Origin: Sulfurovum sp.
GTDB taxonomy: Bacteria > Campylobacterota > Campylobacteria > Campylobacterales > Sulfurovaceae
Direction of reading: 5' to 3'
Length of the DNA stretch: 64,000 nt
Assembly (NCBI GenBank): GCA_011391015.1
Contig: JAABRH010000002.1
Span: forward strand, 1-64,000
Part shown: piece by piece, positions 53,459-62,363 of the stretch
Position numbering within the stretch: the stretch's first letter is position 1
Layout of the letters: each line of letters starts with the position of its first letter
Notes under the pieces: model-generated
Told to the model about the DNA's origin: nothing
The model's input: only the letters and a program-made list of their open reading frames with translations
The model's database searches: none
Program-made: the position numbers and the translations under genes

Positions 53459-54547
53459 GTGGTGAAAAAAGTTTTAGTGTCGATGGTAATTTTGTGTGCA
53501 AATATATATGCACAAGAACCTATGCTTGAGAAGAAAATCGGTCCAATGCTGATGGTGGGATTTCATGGAACCCATGCACCTAAAGAGAGCCAGATTTGTA
53601 AAGATATCAAACGTTATGATTTGGGTGGCGTCATTTTGTTTGACTACAACCCTGTGGATAAAACAAAACCGAAAAATATCGCATCCAAACAACAATTAAC
53701 ACACTTAACACAAGAACTGCAAGCGTGTAGTCGCGATGGTAAGTTACTCATTGCCGTCGATCAGGAAGGGGGTAGGGTACAGCGTCTCAAGAGTACCTAT
53801 GGCTTTTATGGTCAGTTTCCGCAGGCTTCACAGATTACCAAGATGGACAAAGAGGCGATATTCCAAACGTACACTCACATGGGCAAAGAGCTACAGAGTG
53901 TCGGCATTAACTATAATCTAGCACCTGTGGTGGATCTTGATATCAATGCACGCAATCATGTCATCCATGGCTTGGGTCGCTCATTTGGAAAAGACCCTAA
54001 AACCGTAGCGAGCTATGCGCGTGTTTTTATGAAAGCGATGCGTGACAATCATATCTTAACCTCAATCAAACATTTTCCAGGGCATGGCTCATCAGTGGGC
54101 GATACCCATAAGGGTTTTGTGGATGTCACCAAACTGTATCAAGAAAGTGAAATGGAACCCTACAGACTTTTAAAAAAGGATGCGGATACCGTGATGGTTG
54201 CCCATGTGTTTAACCGAAATTTTGATGCAGAGTACCCGGCGAGTCTTTCCCAAAAAACCATCACGGGTGTGTTGCGTTCAGAGCTTGGCTATGAGGGAGT
54301 GGTGATAACCGATGATTTGCAAATGGGAGCGATTTCTCAAAAGTATGGTCTGCGAAACACACTTAAACTTGCCATTAACGCGGGGGACGATATCTTGCTA
54401 GTAGGCAATCAACTCGATCCCCAACAGGTAGTATCGGTCAAAACACTGGTAGATACCATCGCTTCACTTGTAAAATCAGGTGAAGTGAAGATGCAGAGCA
54501 TTGAAGCATCAAACAGACGCATCAATGTTTTAAAGCAAAAACTATGA
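53459..54547 (+). CDS. nagZ: Beta-N-acetylhexosaminidase NagZ-type (glycoside hydrolase family 3)
   Basis: The 362-residue protein has IAVDQEGGRVQRLK, SIKHFPGHGSSVGDTHKGFVDV (the family's KH(F/Y)PGHG motif with the catalytic His/Asp loop) and ITDDLQMGAI (nucleophile Asp). NagZ cleaves GlcNAc from muropeptides during wall recycling. A short hydrophobic N terminus (KKVLVSMVILCANIYAQEP) looks like a signal peptide, so it may be exported, unlike the cytoplasmic E. coli form. Two GTG codons (53459, 53462) can start it; an AAAGGA site is close. It overlaps ruvX by 6 bp at the 3' end. Confidence 0.88.
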   Translation: MVKKVLVSMVILCANIYAQEPMLEKKIGPMLMVGFHGTHAPKESQICKDIKRYDLGGVILFDYNPVDKTKPKNIASKQQLTHLTQELQACSRDGKLLIAVDQEGGRVQRLKSTYGFYGQFPQASQITKMDKEAIFQTYTHMGKELQSVGINYNLAPVVDLDINARNHVIHGLGRSFGKDPKTVASYARVFMKAMRDNHILTSIKHFPGHGSSVGDTHKGFVDVTKLYQESEMEPYRLLKKDADTVMVAHVFNRNFDAEYPASLSQKTITGVLRSELGYEGVVITDDLQMGAISQKYGLRNTLKLAINAGDDILLVGNQLDPQQVVSVKTLVDTIASLVKSGEVKMQSIEASNRRINVLKQKL

Positions 54548-54934
54548 AGAAGTGTGAAGATAGCGTTCTAAAATAATCTTTGCAGCGATGGAATCAAGTC
54601 TTCCATCTTTGGTATGTCTAAACTGACCTTGAGTCAGTTCTTTTGCCTCAAGGCTTGAACTTTGTTCATCCTGATAGACTACGGGTATAAGCAGGTTAAG
54701 CAACATGACAAAATGCTCAATGCGTCTTTGCATCTCTTCAGAATTGTCTGCATCTTTTGGCAATCCTACAACCAGTTTTTCTATTTGCCATTCTTTGAGA
54801 AATTGATTAATATCCCTTGCAGCCTGATTGCGGTTTTTTCGCAGGATGGCATTTTGGGGCATAACAATCTTCCCATCAAGGCAGAGTGCTACACCGATAC
54901 GTTTGAGTCCTACATCTATACTGGCTAAATTCAT
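54542..54934 (-). CDS. ruvX: Holliday junction resolvase-like protein RuvX (YqgF)
   Basis: The 130-residue protein opens with NLASIDVGLKRIGVALC, an RNase H-like motif with the first Asp, and has VVGLPKDADN and a C-terminal DGRLDSIAAKIILERYL. YqgF proteins process 16S rRNA precursors and may resolve junctions. In C. jejuni ruvX follows dprA directly; here tlpA and nagZ lie between. No ribosome-binding site precedes the ATG, and a TATAAT is only 5 bp upstream, so the transcript may be leaderless. Confidence 0.88.
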   Translation of the reverse strand: MNLASIDVGLKRIGVALCLDGKIVMPQNAILRKNRNQAARDINQFLKEWQIEKLVVGLPKDADNSEEMQRRIEHFVMLLNLLIPVVYQDEQSSSLEAKELTQGQFRHTKDGRLDSIAAKIILERYLHTSS

Positions 54935-54939
54935 GCAAA

Positions 54940-54945
54940 ATTATA
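54940..54945 (-). promoter_or_regulatory. -10 box (TATAAT, minus strand) next to the ruvX start
   Basis: TATAAT on the minus strand ends 5 bp before the ruvX ATG (54934). Transcription would begin at the start codon. Confidence 0.5.
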
Positions 54946-55126
54946 GCCAAATAGGCTTGTGGGATGCTACACCACAAATGATTCGATTGGGTGTTTTAAT
55001 GTAAAAAATTTATAATACTTTATAATTTTATTTCTCATAATAAGTAAAAATATAAAATGCTTTGCTAGAATAAGAGATGAAAAAAAGTGAAGAAGCGTGT
55101 AAAACTAAATAAACAAGGGTACAGAA

Positions 55127-57298
55127 ATGGACATAAATAAGGGCAGTATAGTCGCATCAAGTTTAAGTATGATGACGTTTGCGCAGGCAGGCGAGGGATC
55201 TGGTGTAGAAACATTTTGGATATGGATTGCACTGTTTGCACTAGGTGCTGTGGGTGTGGCTATTTTGTTTATTTCATCACAGCAAGCCAATAAAATGCAA
55301 GAAATGCATCAAATGATGTTAGATAAACAGCTTCAAATGGAAAAAAATCAAAATATTTTATTGACCAATATGAGTGAAAATATCCACAATATGGCAAAAC
55401 TGGCAGTAGAAAAAGTACAAAAAAATTCAGAAAATTCAACGACCTCGCTCAAGTATGGGGGAGAAATTTTAGCTAACGTTGAAAACAGACTTTTGGATGT
55501 TACCAATGATTTGATTGATTTTTTAAGACTCAAGTCAAGAAAGATAGAGATCATCAATGAAGAGTTCAACATTAATAACGTACTCAATGAACTCGCAGGT
55601 TCAATCTGTTCCGAGTTCTCAGGCAGTCATGTTGAGCTGATTTTTGATATCGATAAAAACATACCAAGACGTTTGGTTGGAGATTCGCTTCATTTGGGAC
55701 AAATTTTGAACAGTATATTGGGTCATATTATGAACCAGCCAAGTTTGGATGAGGTGAAGCTAGAGATATCGATGTTTGATACCTTTGAAGCGCGAGCAGA
55801 GCTGCAATTTCAGTTTGTTGATATAAGTGCAGGACTGGACGCTGAAGCCTTAAATAATCTTTTTATTCCCTATTATGATGAAAAAACAGGTGTGTATGTA
55901 GGTCTGGGTCTTTTTGTAGCCAATGAATTGATTGGTATGATGGGCGGAGAATTCTCTGTGCAGAGTACGGTTGGCAGAGGAAGCACCTATACGCTTTCTT
56001 TGCCTTTTGATGTGGCAGAAAAAACCAATCTAAGAATGTATAGATTGCCAGATAAAATTCTGATTGAGAAAAAAGTTTTTATTGTGGACAGCAATTACAA
56101 TTCAGCGTTGGCGATTAAAAAAATGTTTGCCTATTTTAGACATGAAGTGAAAGTGCTCTCCAAAGAGGAGTTTATGAAAAATATTCCCAATCTTACACCT
56201 TATGATATTATTATCTTGCATGAGAGTCTTTTTACCGTAAGGTTGGTTGAATACTTTAACAAAATAAAGCTTGGCAAAGAGCTTAAAGTTATAGCTCTCA
56301 ATTCTTTGCTTCAGTCTGATAAAAAGAGTTTTGTCAATGAAGTCATTGATGTTTATCTTTTTAAACCGCTTAACCAAGAGCGTGTGTTTGAAATGATTGT
56401 CAATATGTATGATATTAAGAGTTCTGTGTATATGCCTGAAGAGAAAAAAGAGGTCACTAAACGTGCGCAGACACATAAAACACATATTGTTGAGACAAAA
56501 GGAGTCACGCAAAACTCTTTCAAAGATTTTTCTGGCAAAAATATTTTGATTGTCGAAGACAATATCATCAATCAAAAAGTACTCATTAATCTCTTTCATC
56601 CCTCGGGCGTCAATATTAGCATTGCCAACAATGGACAAGAAGCAGTCAATATTGTCAAAAGTGGAAAAGTAGTCTTTGATCTGGTACTTATGGATATCAA
56701 CATGCCAATCATGGATGGATATACTGCTACACAGATGATTCGCCTTGATAGTAAGTTTGACGGTCTTCCTATTGTTGCCTTTACTGCCTTGGTCTTGGAC
56801 AGCGAAATACAAAAAATGTTCAATAGTGGTATCAATGCATTCTTGGCAAAGCCACTGAACGTTGGTAAACTCTACACGGCTCTTGCAACCTACCTTTTAG
56901 ATACGCCTGTTGTGAAAGTACAAGAAAAAGAAGCCCAGCCCACAGAAAAGATCAGTTATACAGGTATCAATATTGAAGACGGTATTAAACATGCCAACAA
57001 CAGTGAGGCGCTTTATATGGAAGTGCTTAAAGAGTTCATGGAAGCGTATGGACAGAGTGATGCCATTTTTGAAAAATTGGTGCGTGAACATCGATACGAG
57101 CAGGTAAGAATGCTTTGCGTGGATATGCGTGGTCTGACTGCAACGATAGGCGCAAAAGATATGCATGTGCTTATCACCGATATCCTACAGCAGATTCTTT
57201 ATAAAAAATATGAATTATTGGTAAACTACAAAGAAAAATATATTTTCGAAATTCAAACACTCAACAAATCTATACAAAAATATCTTACCGCTGCCTGA
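55127..57298 (+). CDS. Membrane-bound hybrid sensor kinase-like protein, degenerate
   Basis: The 723-residue protein has one membrane segment (about residues 29-50), a coiled coil, a dimerisation domain (about 74-135), a HATPase domain (about 145-295), two receiver domains (about 315-425 and 470-590) and an HPt-like end (about 615-720). In the dimerisation domain the expected MSHE reads MSEN (E84). The N box of the HATPase is changed (ILNSILGHIMNQ), although a G2-like GLGLFVANELIGMMGG remains. The first receiver has His365 at the aspartate position. The second is intact (EDN, D523 in LMDINMP, K575). The HPt motif reads CVDMRG with no His (V665). It is probably not a kinase. TATAAT boxes lie at 55011 and 55021. 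Confidence 0.85.
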   Translation: MDINKGSIVASSLSMMTFAQAGEGSGVETFWIWIALFALGAVGVAILFISSQQANKMQEMHQMMLDKQLQMEKNQNILLTNMSENIHNMAKLAVEKVQKNSENSTTSLKYGGEILANVENRLLDVTNDLIDFLRLKSRKIEIINEEFNINNVLNELAGSICSEFSGSHVELIFDIDKNIPRRLVGDSLHLGQILNSILGHIMNQPSLDEVKLEISMFDTFEARAELQFQFVDISAGLDAEALNNLFIPYYDEKTGVYVGLGLFVANELIGMMGGEFSVQSTVGRGSTYTLSLPFDVAEKTNLRMYRLPDKILIEKKVFIVDSNYNSALAIKKMFAYFRHEVKVLSKEEFMKNIPNLTPYDIIILHESLFTVRLVEYFNKIKLGKELKVIALNSLLQSDKKSFVNEVIDVYLFKPLNQERVFEMIVNMYDIKSSVYMPEEKKEVTKRAQTHKTHIVETKGVTQNSFKDFSGKNILIVEDNIINQKVLINLFHPSGVNISIANNGQEAVNIVKSGKVVFDLVLMDINMPIMDGYTATQMIRLDSKFDGLPIVAFTALVLDSEIQKMFNSGINAFLAKPLNVGKLYTALATYLLDTPVVKVQEKEAQPTEKISYTGINIEDGIKHANNSEALYMEVLKEFMEAYGQSDAIFEKLVREHRYEQVRMLCVDMRGLTATIGAKDMHVLITDILQQILYKKYELLVNYKEKYIFEIQTLNKSIQKYLTAA

Positions 57299-57300
57299 TT

Positions 57301-57329
57301 GTTTTGGAAGTCTTTTTGACATCCAAAAC
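57301..57329. terminator. Terminator hairpin after the hybrid kinase-like gene
   Basis: GTTTTGGA and TCCAAAAC form an 8-bp stem, extended by GTC/GAC around a TTTTT loop. It lies between convergent genes and is followed by a T-rich stretch. Confidence 0.65.
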
Positions 57330-57337
57330 GATTTCTT

Positions 57338-58270
57338 TTAACGGATTTCTGCGATGAACGCATCTTGTTGGATGTTCTCTTTTACAGAAGGCAATACTTG
57401 CAGAGCCTGTTCTTTTTGCTTATAAGGACCTATGAGCAATTTGGAGATTTGTCTGCCGCCCAGAGGAAATCGTATAATTTTGTAATGATAACCTGCACTT
57501 GTAATCTTGAGAAGCAATGCTTTTTTGGGTTCCCCCGAAAATGAACCGATCTGCACAAAATAATTGCCTGTACGGCTTGGTATTATCGGTCTCCGTGGTG
57601 AGACAGAGCTTGCTATTGGAGCGATAGGCGGCAGTGATGTCGGTACTTTTTGCTGTGTTTTCCATGGTTTGATCGCTTTGCTACCCACTTTTCCTTTGCT
57701 AGGCAGGACTCTTCTACAGACACGCAGTCTTTGTTTGTAATAGGCAGTCGTGTTCAGATTTGAGTAAATGACTTCATAGTCTTTGGTACTGGCATGCGTA
57801 AACCAGCCATTGCCCATATAGACCCCAACATGCGTGATGTTTCCTTTGGGTCTTGTGTCTGTATCAAAAAAGATGAGATCACCATAGACCAATTCATTGA
57901 CGCTGATGGCTTTCCCGCATCGTGCCTGCTCTCTTGCAACGCGTGGTATCTCTATGCCCATAGAGCCGTAGAGGTAGTAGGTGTAACCTGAGCAGTCAAA
58001 GTTGTTCGGTCCTTCCTCTGCCCATACATATGGGCTACCTTGCAGTTCTTTGACCATTTTATGCAGATTTTTTTTGTTTGGCGTGTATTTGACCTTGGGT
58101 TTTACGATGGCATAATTGGGTTTTCTGGGGTGATGGTGAGGTTTTTGTCCACAGGCACCGAGTATAAACATCAGTAACAAAGCCAACAGGGCATACATAG
58201 CGTTGAGGTGAGGCATACTTTCTCTTTGGGATATACTTTTGTGTATCATACTCTTTTTCGTCTCAAACAT
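57338..58270 (-). CDS. NlpC/P60 lipoprotein with C-terminal SPOR domain
   Basis: The 310-residue protein has a lipobox FILGAC near residue 40, an NlpC/P60 domain (about residues 70-200) with PYVWAEEGPNNFDCSGYTYYL (catalytic Cys) and ITHVGVYMG (catalytic His), and a SPOR domain at the end (NYFVQIGSFSG...LIGPYK). NlpC/P60 enzymes cut peptidoglycan stem peptides; SPOR would bring it to denuded glycans. The start at 58270 follows the previous stop directly. Internal ATGs at 58249 and 58216 also give a signal peptide, so the start is uncertain. Confidence 0.87.
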   Translation of the reverse strand: MFETKKSMIHKSISQRESMPHLNAMYALLALLLMFILGACGQKPHHHPRKPNYAIVKPKVKYTPNKKNLHKMVKELQGSPYVWAEEGPNNFDCSGYTYYLYGSMGIEIPRVAREQARCGKAISVNELVYGDLIFFDTDTRPKGNITHVGVYMGNGWFTHASTKDYEVIYSNLNTTAYYKQRLRVCRRVLPSKGKVGSKAIKPWKTQQKVPTSLPPIAPIASSVSPRRPIIPSRTGNYFVQIGSFSGEPKKALLLKITSAGYHYKIIRFPLGGRQISKLLIGPYKQKEQALQVLPSVKENIQQDAFIAEIR

Positions 58271-58921
58271 CTAGTGTGGCACCGCTTTTTTTGGTAGTTT
58301 CATGCCTGCTTTCCATGGTGTTGTATGGGCAGTGCTTGTTGTTTCCATCTTTTTAAGAGGCACGTCACAATTCATATATTTGGCACGTTGATCTCTACTC
58401 ATATACCGTCTGCAGACTTTCATGCGTTGTGCATACACAGGTTCTTTTTCAAAATGGCTTATGGTCACTTTTCTGTCTTTACTGCTGGCATGGGCAAACC
58501 ATCCTCCACCCAGATAGATACCTACGTGGGTGATGCGTGTACTTCTTTTGTTGGTTGAGCCAAAAAAGATCAAATCGCCGTAATGCAGTTGCTCAAAAGG
58601 AACTTTTTTCCCCATTTTGGCTTGCTCTCTTGCCACACGCGGAATGTCCATACCCATAGAACCGTAAATGTTGTAAGTCAGTCCGGAGCAGTCAAAAGCA
58701 TCAGGCCCTTCTTCTGCCCACACATAGGGTTTACCAAGATAAGAATAAAGAAGTTCCTGAATGTTTTTTCGGTTGGGTTTACAGATGGTGTCAGGCTTGA
58801 TAATATCGTAATTGGGGTAGCTGTAAGGTTTTGGTACTGGCTTTGGGGAGTCACTGCATCCGCTAAAAAGCAAAAGCGTGAAAAACAGGGCTATCATGTA
58901 ATATAAAAAGTTTTTCATCAT
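58271..58921 (-). CDS. NlpC/P60 lipoprotein, paralog of the downstream gene
   Basis: The 216-residue protein has a lipobox LLFSGC near residue 22 and the same NlpC/P60 core (GKPYVWAEEGPDAFDCSGLTY, RITHVGIYLGGGWFAHASSKD). It lacks the SPOR domain; its C-terminal tail is basic and different. The two genes are tandem and abutting, clearly a duplication. Both probably work at the outer membrane on the cell wall. queA lies upstream in the same direction, 9 bp away. Confidence 0.87.
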   Translation of the reverse strand: MMKNFLYYMIALFFTLLLFSGCSDSPKPVPKPYSYPNYDIIKPDTICKPNRKNIQELLYSYLGKPYVWAEEGPDAFDCSGLTYNIYGSMGMDIPRVAREQAKMGKKVPFEQLHYGDLIFFGSTNKRSTRITHVGIYLGGGWFAHASSKDRKVTISHFEKEPVYAQRMKVCRRYMSRDQRAKYMNCDVPLKKMETTSTAHTTPWKAGMKLPKKAVPH

Positions 58922-58930
58922 TCGACCTTT

Positions 58931-59962
58931 TTAGAGTATGAGCATCGCATCGCCATAAGAGAAAAATCGATAGTGCTTTTCTATAGCCTCTTTATATAAT
59001 TGTAACGTTTTTTCTCTTCCTATGAAAGAGCTAACCAGCATGATGAGGGTGCTTTTTGGCAAATGAAAATTGGTGAGCAGATGGGTGACCCTTTGTGGGG
59101 GATTTGCAGGGTTCAAAAAAAGGTCACACTCTCCCTGTATTTTTTTTGTCCGTACAAAATACTCAATCGTTCTTGTGACGGTTGTTCCGATAGCCAAAAT
59201 AGGTGTTGAACTGTCTAAAATGGCTGCAGATGTTTGTGGAATATCAAAATACTCAGCATGCATCGGATGATCTAAGATATCTTCAGCCTCTACGGGTTTA
59301 AAAGTGCCTGCCCCTACATGAAGTGTGAGAGTATGGGTTGGGTGTTTTTCCCCCAGTGCAGCAAAAAGTTCAGGTGTAAAATGCAGGGATGCCGTAGGTG
59401 CAGCGACTGCCCCTGCATTTTTGGCAAAGAGAGTCTGATAGTCTGTTTCATCCTCTTTGTTATCTTCTCTTTGCATATACGGTGGCAGCGGGATATGCCC
59501 TATTTCATCCAAGATAAGTACCAGCTCTTCAAAGCGGAGTGTTTGTCCATTTTGGGAAAAAGTAACGATGCGTGTACCATCTTCATTGCAATTTTTTACA
59601 GTGGCACAAAGATTTGCATCAAAGAACAGTTCTGTGCCGATCTGCACTTTTCCTCTAATCAACACCAAAAAATGTTCTGCATCAAGGGGCTTATTGAAAA
59701 GAAGTTCTACTTTTCCGCCGCCTTGCTGATGGGTGCGTTCTTTGTATCCAAAAATACGTGCTTTGATTACACGGGTATCATTGAGAAAAACAGCACACTC
59801 TGCAGGGATAAAGTCTAAAAGATTTTTAAAGATGGTGTGGGTAATGGTATCGGTTTTTCTGTCATATACTAAAAGTTTTGCATGGTCCCTGGGGTGAACA
59901 GGTGTCGTGGCTATATACTCTGGGGGAAGTATATAGTCATAATTTTTTGTCTGCAAATCCAT
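58931..59962 (-). CDS. queA: S-adenosylmethionine:tRNA ribosyltransferase-isomerase QueA
   Basis: QueA makes epoxyqueuosine in tRNA from preQ1 and SAM. The 343-residue protein begins with a DYILPPEYIATTPVHPRDHAKLLV block and has RVIKARIFGYK, SLHFTPELFAALG, HVGAGTFKPVEAEDI and HAEYF, all family motifs. It follows tatC by 3 bp. Confidence 0.96.
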   Translation of the reverse strand: MDLQTKNYDYILPPEYIATTPVHPRDHAKLLVYDRKTDTITHTIFKNLLDFIPAECAVFLNDTRVIKARIFGYKERTHQQGGGKVELLFNKPLDAEHFLVLIRGKVQIGTELFFDANLCATVKNCNEDGTRIVTFSQNGQTLRFEELVLILDEIGHIPLPPYMQREDNKEDETDYQTLFAKNAGAVAAPTASLHFTPELFAALGEKHPTHTLTLHVGAGTFKPVEAEDILDHPMHAEYFDIPQTSAAILDSSTPILAIGTTVTRTIEYFVRTKKIQGECDLFLNPANPPQRVTHLLTNFHLPKSTLIMLVSSFIGREKTLQLYKEAIEKHYRFFSYGDAMLIL

Positions 59963-59965
59963 AAA

Positions 59966-60745
59966 TTAATCGTCTTTGTCGCTTATATCTTCGATATCAT
60001 CTTCATCTTCTTTGTGAGGATTGACGATGCGTACAATGAGGATGGAAAGTCCATATAACAGTACAAGTGGTATCGCCATAAGAAGCTGTGTCAAGACATC
60101 AGGCGGTGTCAGTATGGCAGCAACTACAAAGATAATCACTACGGCATACTTGAAAAAATCTTTCAATGTTTTGTCTGTAACGAGTCCTAACAGTGCTAAA
60201 AAATAGGCAAAAACAGGAAGCTCAAACGCGATACCAAAGCCCATCATCATCTTGGTAAAAAATCCGACATAGTCCTCGATATTGATAAGCGGAGTGTAAA
60301 GAAAAGAGCCAAAAGCAATGAGAAACTGAAATCCAAAAGGTGTCACCACATAGTATGAAAACATGACACCTATGACAAACATGACTGTTCCGCCTACTAC
60401 AAAAGGAAGAATCATCTTTTTCTCATTGCTGTAGAGACCAGGTGCGACAAAGAGCCAAAGCTGGTAAAGTATAAATGGCAATGCGCCCAAAAGTGCAGCA
60501 AAAAATGACACTTTCAGGGCTACAAAAAATGCACCCCCAACCTGATGGGTGGTGACCATACCGTCTGCGGCTTTTTTTGAAAGATGGGCAACCTGAGCGA
60601 GTGCTTCATTGAGCGGTGCGGTGACCCATGTCAGTATGGCATCGTGGAAGGTAAATGCAATCATAAACGCGATAAAGACAGAAAGTACAGAAAGCCCCAG
60701 TCTTTTGCGTAGTTCTACAAGGTGGGGTCTGAGTTCACTAAACAT
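59966..60745 (-). CDS. tatC: Twin-arginine translocase subunit TatC
   Basis: The 259-residue protein has six membrane segments and the TatC signatures HLVELRKRLG near the N terminus and the loop KKMILPFVVGGTVMFVIG. TatC recognises Tat signals. At least three Tat substrates are in this window (Rieske protein, flavoprotein, DUF2202 protein). Start and tatB stop overlap by 1 bp. Confidence 0.96.
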   Translation of the reverse strand: MFSELRPHLVELRKRLGLSVLSVFIAFMIAFTFHDAILTWVTAPLNEALAQVAHLSKKAADGMVTTHQVGGAFFVALKVSFFAALLGALPFILYQLWLFVAPGLYSNEKKMILPFVVGGTVMFVIGVMFSYYVVTPFGFQFLIAFGSFLYTPLINIEDYVGFFTKMMMGFGIAFELPVFAYFLALLGLVTDKTLKDFFKYAVVIIFVVAAILTPPDVLTQLLMAIPLVLLYGLSILIVRIVNPHKEDEDDIEDISDKDD

Positions 60746-61176
60746 TACGCTTCCCCTTTGGATGGGCTTGTTTTGTCTTTTTTCTTAAAAGTGACCGTGT
60801 CATTTTTGGGCTCGATTTGTGTGGCGACTGACTCTGCTGTGCCATGTTCCTTTTGTTGTGCATAGGTTTGGGGTGACTCTGTGGAGATTTCGGTTTCGTA
60901 GGTGGTATTTGCAAAAGAGTCAAAGTCTATATTTTTAAAATTTTTGAGTTCATTGGTTGCCTCATCAAGCTGTTTTTTGTAACTGAGTGCTTCTTCTTTG
61001 AGTTCTGCTATTTTCATCTCCTCTTCAAGCGAGCTTTTTGCTTCCCCAATCGTTTTTTTGACGCTTTTGATGAACTTCGCCATATCAACAAGCGCCGTAG
61101 GGAGCTTGTCCGGACCCAAAAAGAGAACAGCAATGATAGCGATAAGCAGTAATTCAGTAAAGCCGATGCCAAACAT
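60745..61176 (-). CDS. tatB: Twin-arginine translocase subunit TatB
   Basis: The 143-residue protein has a single N-terminal membrane segment (MFGIGFTELLLIAIIAVLFLGPDKLP), the GP hinge, an amphipathic helix and a long charged tail. TatB hands substrates to TatC, and the two genes are joined. TatA is not in the window. Confidence 0.94.
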   Translation of the reverse strand: MFGIGFTELLLIAIIAVLFLGPDKLPTALVDMAKFIKSVKKTIGEAKSSLEEEMKIAELKEEALSYKKQLDEATNELKNFKNIDFDSFANTTYETEISTESPQTYAQQKEHGTAESVATQIEPKNDTVTFKKKDKTSPSKGEA

Positions 61177-61214
61177 AGTTAGCCTTTGAGTAGTATTTGC
61201 TGTATTTTATCAAA

Positions 61215-62270
61215 TTATCCTAAAATGTAGAGCGCGAGTGCATCGCTGAGAAAGAAATTGGTATTGTGGTAATGTGTTGTATCACAGCGCAGTTTATTCT
61301 CTTTGCACAGATACTCCGCCTTTTGTCTCATTGACTCGTTAAGAAGCGTTTTTGCAATTCCCGTTGTACTTCGCAGCCCTAAAAATATCTTTTCTGTGAG
61401 CAGTTCATCCGGACTTAGATGTTCTTCTGTCGCATACAAAGGGTCTGCCACATAGGCTTCAATGCCAGTATGAGGATAAAAGCGTCTCTCTTTGAGAAAT
61501 CCTACCGCACCTGCACCTGCACCGATATAGTCCTTGAGTTGCCAGTAACCTTGGTTATGCCTGCTTTGATAAGTGCCGAAATTGGAGATTTCATACGCTT
61601 TAAACCCCCTTTTTTCTATCTCCTGCGCGACATAAAAAGCAAGATTTTCATCTTCCTGCCTGACTTCCGGTGTGTGTGAAAACTTTGTACCGTCTTCTAT
61701 CGTGAGTTCGTAGGCAGAGATATGGTCTATGGGCAAGGTAAATGCCTCATTGATGTCATGAAGGAGTAACGTTTTGGTATCACCTTGATAGTTGTAGATC
61801 AGATCCAGTGAAAGATGTTCAAACCCCAATTCTTTGGCATGGAGGATGGCTTCTTTGGCTTGCTCTGGGTTATGTGCGCGGTTGAGAGCTTTGAGTTTTT
61901 GGGCATTAAAGCTCTGCACACCAAAACTGACACGATTTACACCAAGATCCTTCATACCCGCCAGCCATGACCTGCTGGCTGAATTTGGGTTTGCTTCTGT
62001 GGTGATCTCTGTATTTTTCTTCAAATAAGGCCCAAGAAGGGTAAAAATGGGTGCGTAGAGTTCAGGTGAAACCGTCGAAGGGGTGCCACCACCGATGAAC
62101 AATGTCTCGATGCTCTGGGGTGTTGCGCCAAAGCGTTCCAGTTCAAATGCAAGCTGTTTGTACAGCGCTTCCATGTAGCGGCTTTGGGTGTCAAATTTGT
62201 CCACATAGGTATTAAAACTACAGTAGTGACATTTTGAATCGCAGTAAGGGATGTGGATGTAGGCTAACAA
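61215..62270 (-). CDS. hemW: Radical SAM heme chaperone HemW
   Basis: The 351-residue protein has the CDSKCHYCSFNTYV motif (CxxxCxxC) near residue 9, LFIGGGTPSTVSPEL and the heme-chaperone-like EANPNSASRSW. HemW proteins look like coproporphyrinogen III dehydrogenase (HemN) but insert heme into respiratory enzymes. The short N terminus before the cysteines favours HemW over HemN. It is divergent from rppH. Confidence 0.88.
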   Translation of the reverse strand: MLAYIHIPYCDSKCHYCSFNTYVDKFDTQSRYMEALYKQLAFELERFGATPQSIETLFIGGGTPSTVSPELYAPIFTLLGPYLKKNTEITTEANPNSASRSWLAGMKDLGVNRVSFGVQSFNAQKLKALNRAHNPEQAKEAILHAKELGFEHLSLDLIYNYQGDTKTLLLHDINEAFTLPIDHISAYELTIEDGTKFSHTPEVRQEDENLAFYVAQEIEKRGFKAYEISNFGTYQSRHNQGYWQLKDYIGAGAGAVGFLKERRFYPHTGIEAYVADPLYATEEHLSPDELLTEKIFLGLRSTTGIAKTLLNESMRQKAEYLCKENKLRCDTTHYHNTNFFLSDALALYILG

Positions 62271-62363
62271 ATCATTTTCTCGCTTTTTCGGATGGTTTCA
62301 AATGATTATAACCACATTTTTGGTAGAATAATACTAGAAAAAAATATATATAGTTTGATTGAA

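Noticed and set aside
56102-56812. 236-residue frame antisense to the hybrid kinase-like gene
   Set aside because: It is a shadow of the well-supported plus-strand gene, with low-complexity composition, no ribosome-binding site and no recognisable domain.
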